A stretch of 64,000 bases of DNA. Source: Rhizomys pruinosus. Its lineage: Eukaryota; Chordata; Mammalia; Rodentia; Spalacidae. Numbering within the stretch: position 1 is the stretch's first letter; each line of letters opens with the position of its first letter. The stretch is taken from the NCBI GenBank assembly GCA_009823505.1, contig VZQC01005680.1, positions 7,514,071-7,578,070 of the forward strand, in the 5' to 3' direction. The notes below the pieces were generated by a model. The model saw nothing but the letters and a program-made list of their open reading frames with translations, made no database searches and was not told where the DNA came from. Position numbers and translations under genes: made by a program. Shown here in pieces: positions 11,509 to 23,656 of the stretch.

Positions 11509-12233
11509 ACATGGTATTTTACTTAAAATCTATATAACAATAACTTTGGGATTAACATATACAAATGTTCTCTATAATTTTTGTGTTATACAGTATCATC
11601 TTGTAACATTCTCTTTTACCTGTAGGATAATTTAACTTAAGGAATTAAGTTTGCTTCCCAAATTAACAACATACAGTCACCCAAAACATCATGGATAAAT
11701 TAAATGAAATTTACACTTGATTCCTACCTATAGGTATGTGTACTACAACTACCTTTTTGAGACTCATGGGTCAAAAAATAAAAACCTAAAATAAAAAAAG
11801 GGTTGATATAGTTATATATTAACACCTTTTTGTCAAAAACTTTCAATTTAATCTTAAAAACTAACTATGGGAAAAGATTTGTATGTTCCCACAGGTCAAA
11901 ACGCCAAACTCAATGGCTGAGAAAGGAAAAGATACAGCCTTCCATCGTGTAGGTTGTACCAAGAAATACACGCAGAGAAGTTGACCCATCTTAACATTAA
12001 AAGGGAAGAAAGCCTTAGACTGCTACAGGCATCAAACATCTCTTGGACTATATGTGTAACAAAGTTTATAGTGGTCCTAATGAACCTTACCTTCTAGGTG
12101 CTGCACAGTTTTTAATATGAGAGACTTCCTTACCTCTTGTTCATAGAACAAAGAAAAACATGGTGGTAATGAAGTCATTCTCTAACTGTAAATTAGAGCT
12201 GACTGTTATAGAGGTAATCTCTTATAAAACTGG
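11509..12233 (+). repeat. A-rich repeat family (copy E), left part
   Basis: Closely similar to 6020-6720 through the same landmark blocks. It is interrupted at 12233 by a complete MaLR element and resumes at 14122-14300. Confidence 0.7.
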
Positions 12234-14121
12234 TGTGCTGGATAGCTTTAGTGTCAACTTGACACACCTGGGTTGAGGGAGCCTCAATTGGGGAATTTGC
12301 TCCATTGGATTGGCCTGTGGCCATATATGGTGTATTGTCTTGATTGTTGAGCAGTAATAGTATAAGAAGGCAGGCTGGGCACGAGCCAGAGAGCAAGCGA
12401 GAGCAACCAGGAGCAAGCGTGAACATCACTCCTCCATGGCCTGTGCTTCAGCTCCTGCCTCCAGGTTCCTGCGCCTGAGTTCTGCCTTGAGTTCCCTAAG
12501 TGATGATCTGTGACCTGGGAGAGTAAGCTGAATAAACCCTTTCTCCCCAAGTTGGGTTGGTCAGAGTGTTTTGTCACAGAAATGGAAGACAAAACTACGA
12601 CCGAATTGGTACCAGACGAGTGGGGTATTGCTGTGACAGACCTGACTTGGTGTTTTGGGGAAGGATTGTGGAAGGTTTGGGAACTTTGGGCTGGGAAGAT
12701 CATTGAATGCTTAAAGATCATGCTGTGGAGCTTGGAGCAGTTTTGCTGAAGGAGTTGTAGAAGATTGGAGGCCTGGCTTGTGAAAGTTTCAAAGGGAAGC
12801 AGAGATCATCAGGACTGTGTAATCTGTGGTTCTGGTCAGCTGGGGCTGAGAATCAGCTGTAGTAACAAGAGACCAGAACCTGAAGTGAAACTTTTGTGGT
12901 ACTGGGGCAATTGATGCTGGTTAGCTGGGCTGAAAAATCAGCTGTAAGTAACAGAGACCAGCATCACTGTGGGAAATCTTCTGGGGAGAATATTTCAAGG
13001 TCAGCACACAGAAGCTGTGACCCAGAAAGGGCCTGAGCCTCCATCTCGAGCCAGAAGCCAGACTTGTAACGTGTAAGAGTCTCCTATATGGTTCTGGTGT
13101 TGAAAATTGAGGGGGTCACAGGAGCAGCCGAGCTTGGCACTGTGGTGAGGGTCAGGAAAGACCATTGGTGGAAGTGCACCTCGGTTGGTGAAGACCCCAG
13201 GATTGCAGGGGTCATGGAAGAAGCTGAGGCTTTGCACAGGAGAGGCAGAAAGAGACCATTGGTGAAGGTGCTGCCTTGTTTTCAGTTTCAGGGGACCCCA
13301 GCTTTTTGGAGATGCGGTACCCTGGGACGACCACCAAGAGCCGCGGTAGGTGTCGAATGGAGTCGGCCTGGGCCTGCGAGATGAGTGTGCCACGGACGGC
13401 AGTGTCGGAGAGGGGGGCTGCTGACCTCTTTGGAGCCCAGAAGATCGTGAGTGAATCCCAGGTGTTCAGCCTTGAGCTACTTTGCTGGACTTAGGTTTTG
13501 TTTGAAAGTGCCTGATTCTTCCCTTTGTAAATAAGAGACAGTACTTGTTTTGGATTTTACAGCAGCCCACAGTAAGAGACTTTTAACAGGACTGTGAACT
13601 TTTAAGTGTTTGGACATTTTAAGGACTGTGAGGCTTTGAGGTTGTACTGTCTTAGGTTTTGATTCATGTTAACATCATTTTTTGGGGATAAGAACTGGAA
13701 GGTGGTTTAATAGTGATGTGTTTTGTGTGTCAAGTTGACAAGGGGTCAATGTGCTGGATAGCTTTAGTGTCAACTTGACACACCTGGGTTGAGGGGGCCT
13801 CAATTGGGAATTGCTCCATTGGATTGGCCTGTGGCCATATCTGGGGTATTGTCTTGATTGTTGAGCAGTAATAGTATAAGAAAGCAGGCTGGGCATGAGC
13901 CAGAGACAATGCCGAGAGCAAGCCAGGAGCAAGCCAGTGAACAATCACTCTCCATGGCCTGTGCTTCAGCTCCTGCCTCCAGGTTCCTGCCCTGAGTTCC
14001 TGCCTTGAGTTCCCTACGTGATGATCTGTGCCCTGAGAGATGTAAGCTGAATAACCCTTTCATCCCCAAGTTGGTGTTGGTCAGAGGTTTTGTCACAGCC
14101 ATGGAAGACAAACTACGGACA
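12234..14121 (+). mobile_element. Complete ERVL-MaLR element with two LTRs
   Basis: The 5' LTR is 12234-12602 and the 3' LTR 13750-14121. Both begin TGTGCTGGATAGCTTTAGTG and contain CTGAATAA(A)CCCTTT near the end. After the 5' LTR, TTGGTACCAG at about 12606 resembles the leucine-tRNA primer site of ERVL-type elements. The 1.15-kb interior has no gag or pol frame, as expected of MaLRs, which rely on enzymes supplied by others. The flanking actgg (12229-12233 and 14123-14127) is a perfect 5-bp duplication. The element sits inside repeat-family copy E. Confidence 0.85.
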
Positions 14122-14317
14122 AACTGGTTAAAACTGCTTCTTTAATTGGACTAGTGACATAGGAACTGTGAAAAATTATTCTCGTTCAGAACCAAAAATA
14201 ATACTAAGTCTCTTTAACCTGTGCATTATAAGACATATATTATACAGGAGCTCTGATATCCGCAATGGATTATTTTGCCAAAGAGATGTTGGCCAGGGGT
14301 GTCCAAGCCCCCCCAAA
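14122..14317 (+). repeat. A-rich repeat family (copy E), right part
   Basis: Continues copy E after the MaLR: CTGCTTCTTTAATTGGACTA, CATAGGAACTGTG and GAGATGTTGGCCAGGGG match 29681-29850 and, antisense, 60375-60550. It breaks off at a C/A run where LINE-1 ORF2 sequence begins. Confidence 0.68.
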
Positions 14318-15025
14318 AAAGGTATAGACTGGGAGATTGGATTAGGAAACCAGAATCTATGCTCTATTGCTATCTACAAGAAACTCCCCCTCACCTCTCA
14401 GAAAAGGTGCCAACTGAAAGTGAAGATAGGAAAAAACATACTTCCAAGCAACTGCACCAAAAAGAAAAGCAGGGGTTGTTATTTTAATAATCAGACAAAA
14501 TAGACTTCAAAGTAGAACGCAATCGAAGGGACAAAGAGGGGCCATTGCATCCCTCATTAAAGGAAAATTGACCATGAATGGACTTCCCATATTGATAATT
14601 ATATGCAAACAAATCAGTGCACCATCCTTATAAACAACCAATCCTAAGGACTTCAAGGTACCAGATCAACCCCAGCACATCTATATAGAGATTCAATACC
14701 CCCTGGCCCTTTGGCACGGACCAACTGTACAAAGAAAACAACAGAGAGACATCTGCAATCTTAACAATGCATACACCTAAATCGAACCTACACAGACATC
14801 TACTGAATATTCCCCCAACGCAACACCGGAGAATACCTTTTCTTCTCAGCAGCCCCATGAACATTCTCCAAAATTGACACATACTGGGGACACAAAAAAA
14901 AAAAAAAAAAAAAACACTCAACAAATACAAAAAATTGAAATAATTTCATGCATTCTATTTCAGACCACAGTGCAATAAAGCTCAACATCACACACCAGGA
15001 TAAGACCCTAATGCTACACCAACTC

Positions 15026-16349
15026 CAGCTGTCGTCTGTGTGAGCAATGACAAAAGTCATAATAACAGACGAGGAGATATGTAGCCTCGCGAGGCTAGCT
15101 CCCTGGTTGGTCCTGGCAGAGTGCTCGGCTACCTTCCAATATCATGATGCACTACAAAGATGGTATGCTTCATGAGTGTTGAGGACTTTGATACACTGTC
15201 TCTTGACTCTTTTCCTGAGCTCCGCACAACCTCAGTCCAGACAAGGGAAGTAACAGTTTAAATGTGTCTGGAAATTAATCAGGCGAACAGAAGCTTCATG
15301 AACTTAAGTAAAATCATACAGAGAAACAGTATCTAAAGGCTCCTTTGTCCTAGAAGTCCCCACAAAGATATTATGAATGAAAAACATTACACTGAGTGAT
15401 ATCATAGGTCAGTTACAAATAATAAAAGTGTTCTTCCAGATTTAATAAAAATAAAGGCTCGGTCCTTTAAGCAGGAAGCTACATCTAATAGAATTAGTAA
15501 GATAAAGTTTTAGTTACAGTTATGCATATTAAAGTGTAACACTTAGTTAGAGGCACACGGCGGGCTTTTCTCCTTTAAGAAAAACAGAACTCGGGGCTGG
15601 AGAGATGGCCTAGCAGTTAAGAGTGCCGACTGCTCTTGCAGAGGACCTGGGTTTGATCCCCAGCACCCACATGGCGGCTGAGAACTGTCTGTAACTCCAA
15701 TTCCAGGAGAACTCCAGTTCCAGGGGAATCCGACACCCTCTCTGACCTCCGCGGCATTGCACGACATGGGCGCACAAACCTGCATGCAGTACATTCATAC
15801 ACATACACAATAAATAAATTAAAAAAAAAAAGAAAAGAAAAACAGAACTAATTAAGAGGCTTTCCCAGGCTTTTGGCTCGAATCACAACCTGGAGATAAC
15901 TAGCGGCCTTGGGAAAATCAAGCCCCAGGAAGGATGAGAAACATCAAATTGGAACTTCAAAGAAACAGAGAAAAACTGTTTATGGCTTGTGTTTTTAGGA
16001 CTGCTGTTTTGTTGCTTATCTCCCCTGCCAAGACAGTGTGAGCAGTATACTATGTGTAAACTTCCATTGATGTGTAAACTTTATCTGACTTGCTGTCCTT
16101 GTAAACCCAGGTGCGAATTCCTTTAGTACTGAGCCTTTTGTTCTCGGGGAAGTGCTTCCCTAGCCTGCTTTCCCAGCCCGCTTTCCCTGCTTGTGATATA
16201 AAAACTTGACTTGATCTCAGTAAAAACGCAGTAGATTCATAAGCCATCTCTGGTGTGATCTCTGTCATTTTGCCTAATCTGTGCCGTCCTTCCAAGAACC
16301 TGGATCCCGCAGACTGAGTGAGCCCAACCCACTGGGATGGTCTGCAGCA
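15026..16349 (+). mobile_element. Probable ERV LTR-like insert inside LINE-1 copy 2
   Basis: Interrupts LINE-1 ORF2 between two partial duplicates (accctaatgctacac at about 15007-15021; accctactacctacac at about 16350-16365). Its right part has promoter-like features: GATATAAAAACTTG (TATA-like, about 16195), then U5-like sequence with GGATCCCGCAGACTGAGTG near 16303. A B2 lies inside it. It has no clear TG/CA ends and no coding frame, so assignment as a solo LTR is tentative. Confidence 0.45.
15594..15831 (+). repeat. B2-type SINE
   Basis: Starts GGGGCTGGAGAGATGGCCTA, has the B box GGTTTGATCCCCAGC, and ends in AATAAATAAATT plus poly(A). Flanked by agaaaaacagaact on both sides (about 15580 and 15836). 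Confidence 0.93.
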
Positions 16350-16374
16350 CCCTACTACCTACACGAACACATGG

Positions 16375-19300
16375 AGTCTAAACAACACACTCTTGAACAA
16401 TGAATGAGTCAAGTAATAAATAAAGAAAGAAATAAAAGCATTCCTGGAACTAAACAACAATGACAGTACAACACAACAAAACCTATGGGACAACTTAAAA
16501 GCAGTCCTAAGAGGGAAGTTTATAGCCCTGGGTGCCTACATTAAAAAAAACAGAAAGGGCAGAAATAAATGAGTTAACTCTGCAGCTAAAAACACTCGAA
16601 AGACAACAACGAATGAACCCTAAACGCAACAGACAAGAAGAAATGACAAAAATCAGAGCAGAAATCAATGAAATAGAAACAAAGAAAACAATACAAAAAA
16701 AATCAATGAATCCAAAAGTTGGTTCTTGGAGAGAATAAACAAGATAGACAGACCTCTAGCCCAATTAACCAAAAGAAAGAGCAACTCCAAAACAATAGAA
16801 TTTGTGATGAAAGGGGAAACATCACAACAGATAAGATCCAGACAATCATACAGGAATACTTCAAAAACCTATACTCTACTAAATTTGAAAACCTATCGAA
16901 ATGGATGAATATTTGAAATCCTGGGAATCACCAAAGCTAAACCAAGAAGAGATTGACAGCTTAAATAAGCCCATAATATTTGAGGAAATTGAAGATGTAA
17001 TTAAAAACCTCCCACCTAAAAAAAGCCCTGGTCCAGATGGTTTCACAGCAGAATTCTATAAAACATTTAAAGAGGTTCCACAACCCCTGCTACTCAAACT
17101 ATTCAGAAGGATACAAACAGAGAGAATTCTCCCTAACTCCTTCTTATGAAGCTAGCATCACTCTAATACCAAACCAGGCAAAGATACAAGCAAAAAAAGA
17201 AAGCTATATACCCATCTCATTAATGAACATAGGTACAAAAATTCTCAACAAAATACTTGTAAATCACATACAGACCCACATCAAAAAGATCATCCATCAT
17301 AATCAAGTTGGATTCATACCAGAGATGCAGAGATGGTTCAACATACATAAATCAATTAACATCATAAAACACATAAATGGACTGAAAGACAGAAACCACA
17401 CCATCATCTCAATTGATGCAAAGAAGGCCTTTGACAAAAATCCAACACCCCTTCATGCTTAAAGTCCTAGAGGGAATTGGATTGCAGGGATCATACCTCA
17501 ACATAATCAAAGCCATATACAAGAAACCCACAGCCAACATCATCCTAAATGGAGAAAAGTTAGAAGGATTCCCCTTAAAGGTAGGAACTTGGCAAGGCTG
17601 CCCCTGTCACCACTCCTCTTCAATATAGTGCTTGAAACACTTGCTAGGGCAATAAGGCAAGAAAAGGAAATTAAAGGAGTACTAATTGGAAAAAAGGAAG
17701 TCAAACTATACCTCTTTGCAGATGATATGATAGTTTAAGGGATGCTAAAACTCAACCAGAAGACTCTTAGAAATGATTAGGGGTTTCAGTAAAGTGTTGG
17801 AATACAAAATTAACCTAGAAAAATCAGTAGCCTTTCTTTACACCAACAACAAGCAACTAAAGAAGGAATATAAGGAGACCTTCCCAATTACAATAGCTTT
17901 GAAAACAATAAAATACTTAGGAACAAACCTAACCAAAGATCTCTTCAACAAAAATTATAAACCCCTGAAGAAGGAGATTGAAAATGATATCAGAAGATGG
18001 AAAGACCTCCCATGATCATGGATTGGAAAAACTTATTTAGTAAAAAATGTCCATCCTACCCAAATCAATATACAGATTTAATGCAATCCCAATTAAAATC
18101 CCCAAGACTTAATTTACAGGCTTGGAAAAAAATCCTTAAATTCATATGGACAAACAAAAGACCCCAAAGAGCCAAAGCAACTCTGAGTGAGAAGAGTAAT
18201 ACAGGGGGGGATCTCAATACCAGACTTTAAACTATACTACAGGGCTATAGTTATAAAAACAGCCTGGTACTGGCACAAAAACAGACCCATAGACCAATGG
18301 AACAAAACTGAAGATCCAAACTTGAGCACATACAAGTTCAGCCACCTCATATTTGACAAGGGGCCAAAAAGACTAAATGGAGGAAAGACAGCATCTTCAG
18401 CAAATGGTGTTGGCAAAATTGCTTCACCACTTGTAGAGGAATAAAATTAAACCCCTACTTCTCACCCTGTACAAAAATCAACTCCAAATGGATCAAAGAC
18501 CTCAACGTGAAACCCAAAACTCTGAAGGTGATGGAAGAAAAAATTGGCAGCAGACTACAAGACATAGGCATAGGAAAAGACTTTCTAAATCAGACTGCAG
18601 CTGCACAGGAAACAAGGTCAACAATTGACAAGAGGGACCTTATAAAACCCAAAAGCTTCTGTACAGCAAAAGAAATAATCAGGGAAGTGAAGAGAAAACC
18701 CACAGAGTGGGAGGAAACCTTCACTGCTGATACAACTGACAGAGCACTAACTTCCAGAATATATAAACTACTCAAAAAACAAATAAGAAAACAAATGACT
18801 CACTCAAAAGATGGAGTCAGAGCTGAACAGAGACTTCACAAGTGATGAAATAGAGATGGCAGAGAAACATCTTAAAAAGTGTTCAATGTTGCTAATAATT
18901 AAGGAAATGCAAATCAAAACCACTTTAAGATATCCTCTCACTCTGATAAGACTGGCTAGGATCAGGAAAATAAATGATACCAAATGCTGGAGAGGTTGTG
19001 GGGAAAGGAGAACACTCATCCACTGCTGGTGGGAATGCAAACTTTTACAACCATTATGGAAGGCAGTGTGGAGAACCCTTAAAAGACTTGGAATAAGCCT
19101 ACCACCTGACCCAGCCATACCACTTCTGGGTATATACCCACAAGATGCATCCTCATCCTATCACAAAGATACATGTACAGCCATGTTTATTGCAGCTCTC
19201 TTCACAATAGCAAAGTGCTGGAACCAGCCCAAGTGCCCCTCAACCAATGAGTGGATAGAGAAAATGTGGTACATCTACACAGTGGAGTTCTATGCAGCGG

Positions 19301-19436
19301 TAAAGAAAGATGATATCATGAAATTTGCAGGTAAATGGACGGGACTAGAAGATATTATGTTAAATGAAGCAACACAGTCCCCCCAAAAAACAAAAGACAA
19401 ATGGTATCCCTCATCTGTGGATGCTAGCACCAAGTA
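16375..19436 (+). pseudogene. LINE-1 ORF2 remnant (reverse transcriptase and C-terminal region)
   Basis: Broken ORF2 in pieces at 16532-16738, 16901-17149, 17037-17462, 17413-17628, 17773-18015, 18187-18444, 18507-18845 and 18811-19467. Motifs follow the normal order: [37 protein letters not shown] with a frame break just after, and a C-terminal Cys/His block ([18 protein letters not shown]). The last piece is a 218-residue open frame but covers only the C-terminal region, so no active enzyme results. Confidence 0.87.
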
Positions 19437-20560
19437 CCTAGTTCTAAGGCAAATTAAGCAACATTAACGCTATATTCCTCATGATCTGAACACAACCGTG
19501 CTCTTACATTATGAATTCCTAGACAGGTCCTAGAACTAACCTACCACTTATTTTCAGTCTATGGATTTTGGTATATGATGGTGGACATGTATACATATCA
19601 CAGTGAAACATATAGTTAAAATGGAAAAAAGTGAATCAAGAAATTGATATGGAAATAAGAGTTTGTTTTCCAGAAGACACAATTTTAGTATTGGTGTGAT
19701 GTATCAGTCTGGTGTAACTTAGCCTTTCTGGGTGCTTAATGATCATACTTAATATCCATACCAATTTGGCCAAGGGACCTAAGGGATAACTTTGTTCCTT
19801 GCCCTCAGAGGTCAACTAAGTCTCAGGGGAATATGCATAGGGGCATCTCCTGAAGTGTCCTGCAAATGTGAGTCACCAGTCTTCCCTGTGCAGGGAGGTC
19901 TTGGAGATCCACTAATGGGACTTCAGCCAGTGTCCACCCTATAGATTAATGTCTGCTCATGCTTCAAAAAGAGAAGCCTGGTCTTGCAAGACCTAACTGT
20001 GTACTCAAGTGGATGGAACTGGTGGCTGAAAAACCAAAAGGAGCCAGGGCCCCTCCCCCCCCCAAAAATCTGAGTGACCCTTGAGGACCAGATCCTCAAC
20101 TATCCTTGAGAAAACAGAAATCCTGGTTAATCTGGGCTGACTGTGTGGTATTAAGCATCCAAAGGAAAGTATAACCAGAAATAAATAATCAATAAGGTCC
20201 GAGAAGTTGTATTTCGGATATAAGTCTCAAGAATCCTTCAAACCTTCAATGCCAGATGGGGACTACTGAGATATCCAGCTTGTAGACTGAGTGGCTACTG
20301 GGATTTCAGCCTCTTCAGAGTGTAGACTGCCGTTGTTTGACTACCCATGTTATGTCATGGAGGCTAGTGCAGGAAAGTCAAGACAGGACATACACTTGCT
20401 AGACCTCATTTGGGTGACCATGGTTGAGGAGGGACCCCAGTGTGGAGCACAGGGGCATGATTTATGGTTGTTTAGGTTTGCCAAGGAGGAGCCTTCAAGC
20501 ACTTCCTTGGGGAAAACATGACATCTTTTTGTTAAAAAAAAAAAAAAAGATTATATTTAA
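19437..20560. other. Unclassified intergenic stretch
   Basis: No gene or known repeat is recognised. A 76-residue frame at 20291-20521 has no family resemblance. Moderate GC and stop density would fit an old retroviral interior, but I cannot show it. Confidence 0.4.
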
Positions 20561-20869
20561 CAGTTAATATTTTGTAAAATAATATTTTCTCTTTTTATTG
20601 ATACATGCTACAACCATTCATAATTTATCCCTATGTAGTCCTATGGTTTGTTCTATTATGAAGGAATATTAATATTCATATTCTAGAAAAAAGAGAGAAT
20701 GTAAAGTTATACTTCTTTTTACCTGCATGCAACTTTACTGCTAAAATGTGAATCTCTAAATGTGCTTTGCAATTAACATATAGTTTATTTTCAGATTTTG
20801 TAACTTTGATTTATGTGTGGAGTGTATATATGCATATTCTGGAATAATATAAAATCAAATGGGAACAAA

Positions 20870-21118
20870 AAAAGAAAGAGAAACCTATTCAAAAAATTGA
20901 CCAAAACAGTAATCCTGTGCACCAAAAGGTTATAAAAGACAGAGAAAAAGATACAAGACAGGACTTGTTTATGACAGAATCCATGAGCTCTGATGGGAGG
21001 CCGGGGGGCATGAGGGGTGGGCATGGATGGGGGAATGAGTCTAAATTTTATTGTATAAAATGCGCTCAATAAAAATTTTAAAAAAGAAGTGCATACCAAC
21101 AAAAAAAAAAAAAAAAAA
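20870..21118 (+). mobile_element. LINE-1-like 3' terminus with A-rich tail
   Basis: Contains ATGACAGAATCCATGAG, a G-rich tract, CAATAAAAATTTT and poly(A). This resembles the LINE-1 3' end seen antisense at 9180-9310. Probably a strongly 5'-truncated LINE-1 on the + strand. Confidence 0.5.
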
Positions 21119-21943
21119 ACCCTCAAAGCACAGATAACACTAGGTCTCAGACTCACCTTTTTTAAACTATAGTAGTCTGAATCATTGCCCATAATTTTAC
21201 TTTTACTGAGATCTTAACTTTCCTTCAGGAATCTCTCTCAGAGGAGGCTTAATAAAGAATTCCTTCAACTTTTCTTTCTGAGAACACTGTAATTTCACTA
21301 TACTTTTGAAAAGCAGTTTAGCAAAATATGCAGGGTTTTTATATATAATTTATTTTTTTAACACATTTACCCACTATCTTTTGGCTTTAAAGCTGCTAAG
21401 GAATTGACAAATGATCTTACTGACAATCCATGTACAGGTCAAGCAATTTGTCTCTTCTTCAAGATTCGTTTTCTTTCAAAAGTTTGATTATAATGTGTCT
21501 CAGAATGGACGTCTTTGATTAGTTTTTACTTGGAATTCATTGAGCCTTTTGAGGAGTTATATCATGCCTCATCAATTTTGGAAAGATTCCAGCTAGCATT
21601 TCTTCAAACTTCTCTGTGTTCTTTTCTGTCTCTCCTTCTTCTAGGGATCTCGTGGTGTACATGTAGGTTAATGATGTTTTGCAAATCTGATTGTCAAGGT
21701 TCCATTTTCTTCAACCTTTTTATTCCTGTCCTTGTCAGGGACTAGGGATTAGGAAGACCCTGAGAGACGGGCAGGGAACAAGCCCACTGATAAGCTGCAA
21801 ACATGGCAAACTTCCAGCTTCATCACTCCAAACAGGCTTTTTCTCCCAGCAGTCCACAGCCCCATTCCAGATAAGTTGTCAAGATCGATCCTGGACATAG
21901 CTTGGAAATGTGAGCCACCATCCCTTTCTTCTTTGTTTAAAGT
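21119..21943. other. Intergenic, nothing recognised
   Basis: No coding signal. Two overlapping short frames (21515-21745 and 21691-21900) have no recognisable domain. Confidence 0.4.
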
Positions 21944-22065
21944 GATTCACAGAGGCAGGCAGATCTTTGTGAGTTCAAGGCCAGCCTGGTCTACAGAGTG
22001 AATTCCAGGACAGCTGGGGCTACAGGGAGACCCTGTCTTGAAAAAACAAACAAACAAACAAACAA

Positions 22066-22106
<41 letters not shown>
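21944..22106 (+). repeat. B1 SINE (5'-truncated) with AAAC and TAA tails
   Basis: Begins inside B1 at CAGAGGCAGGCAGATCTTTG and runs to GAGACCCTGTCTTG, followed by (CAAA)n and a (TAA)n microsatellite (22071-22106) grown from the tail. Confidence 0.9.
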
Positions 22107-22107
<1 letters not shown>

Positions 22108-22227
22108 GTGACAAATTCAAAACTAGAGGAGAGGAATTTACCCTGTATCACAAAGAGTGCTTATAAAACCAGACCCTGGGGGGGGCTGGGATTGTGATTT
22201 TCAAATCCCCTTTCCACTTATAGAGAA

Positions 22228-22229
<2 letters not shown>

Positions 22230-22263
<34 letters not shown>
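22230..22263. repeat. (TC)n microsatellite
   Basis: Uninterrupted CT dinucleotide tract of about 34 bp in otherwise unique sequence. Confidence 0.97.
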
Positions 22264-22265
<2 letters not shown>

Positions 22266-23472
22266 GTATTTGCACTTCTTCACTCTTAATAATGTGCTTC
22301 CTATTGTTGCCTGCTGTGTCTGAAATGCTTTCTGATTTTCAATTATTTAATTGGCAGAGAAAATGAACCTATCAAGAGCCCTTGATGGAAAGGATGAGAT
22401 AAGACAGAACAAAAGTCTGTATTCTATCTTCCATTTTGCTCAGATCTCTTTTTGAATGCACCTACTGGATTTTTTTTTTCATTTTAGTTATAAATTTCTT
22501 TGTTTTATTACTATAAAAACTTCACAAAGCTGTTAGATTAGAACATGAAATTTGGGGTAACCCAGGTCATGGTAATTTGTATTTAGCTTCAGAATAAATA
22601 TCTCTTGTCCTCTTTAGGTAGCAAATTGTGTTTTTTCCACCAAGAGTGCATCTATACCATTATGGGTGTTGCTCTGACTACTGCAGTCTTTTGCTGACAT
22701 CTAAAGCCAACTACTTCAGCTTTTTCCATGGACTAAGTAGTAGGTTCCTCCAGGGACTCTCCAGGTTTTCTGTTTCAGGTTGGGACTTCTGAGGCACCTA
22801 GCTTCATTGACTTAACTGATTCTAGCCCTTTTGTCTCCCTTACAATATAATGTACATTTTAAGTGGGCACTGTAAGGCTTCAGGGCTATGACATTAAGAT
22901 TACAGCAATGTAACAAACCTGAGTATGCATACGTTGGCCAGATTAGATCTTGCCATCTTTTCTTTTTTTCTCCTCTTTCCTGGCCCTTAAGAAACTATTA
23001 TACCAAACATCTTCTAGGTTCTCAGTCCCTCCAGCAAGTAGATGGTTATCATTGGATGACTCAGCCTATATCATGTAATCCAATCTTATAACACCCTTTT
23101 ATTATGTATTTATTATATTGGTCTATTCTTCTAGAGAGCCCTGAATAAAAGACTGTGGTACCAGTAATGATTCTAGAGGAACAGAATAGTAAGGCTATAT
23201 TTCTCTGGTGGGCTTGGTGATAACTTGAACTGGGTCACTATTTCAACTAAGTAAAGTTACTAAAGTCTTCCTTGGTAGCATAGAAAGTTCTGATAAGCCA
23301 TTTCAGTGAACTACAATGATTTATTAGATAAATTTGATTTGATACTCTTGCTTCACCCACTGAGAGAAGCAAGGAATTCAGTGGGTCATGTAAAACTTTT
23401 GACAATTATAGAAAAAATAAAATATATACTGATGTCGGCTAGTTACTTCAGATTGTGTCAGCATAAAGCAAA

Positions 23473-23504
<32 letters not shown>

Positions 23505-23650
23505 CTTTTTAAAAGTTTTTTAAAGTTTTCAAGGTTTGAGCAGGCATGAGCAGCACATAAGAGGCAGGGAATCCTGAACAGGAATCAGGGCCAGCCCAGC
23601 AAGATTTGTGAACTAGATCAGCAGATTAGTGTGAGGAACTGTGATAGTAG
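22264..23650. other. Intergenic with one (AAT)n tract
   Basis: No gene recognised. A (TAA)n tract lies at about 23473-23502. The region ends at the ERV target duplication gaagca. Confidence 0.45.
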
Positions 23651-23656
23651 GAAGCA

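Larger units (their letters stand above)
14318..19436 (+). mobile_element. LINE-1 (copy 2), 5'-truncated, split by an LTR-like insert
   Basis: LINE-1 ORF2 starting near the endonuclease N-terminus (about 14318-15020), interrupted by a 1.3-kb insert, then continuing from about 16350 to about 19436. The reverse transcriptase has [20 protein letters not shown] near 17370 and FADD near 17717. The C-terminus includes [15 protein letters not shown] sequence near 19010. The endonuclease part is more eroded than the rest. Frameshifts throughout make it inactive. It appears to have inserted into repeat-family copy E. Confidence 0.88.

Noticed and set aside
13088..13494. Overlapping frames in the MaLR interior as genes
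   Set aside because: They lie in the non-coding interior of a two-LTR MaLR and show no gag or pol motif.
18811..19467. 218-residue open frame that might be a functional protein
   Set aside because: It is only the C-terminal end of LINE-1 ORF2 in a truncated, frameshifted copy.
20291..20521. 76-residue frame as a small gene
   Set aside because: No homology recognised, no promoter and no splice context.
22071..22106. Possible CRISPR-like or satellite array
   Set aside because: Simple trinucleotide tail of a B1. No spaced repeats of CRISPR type exist in the window.
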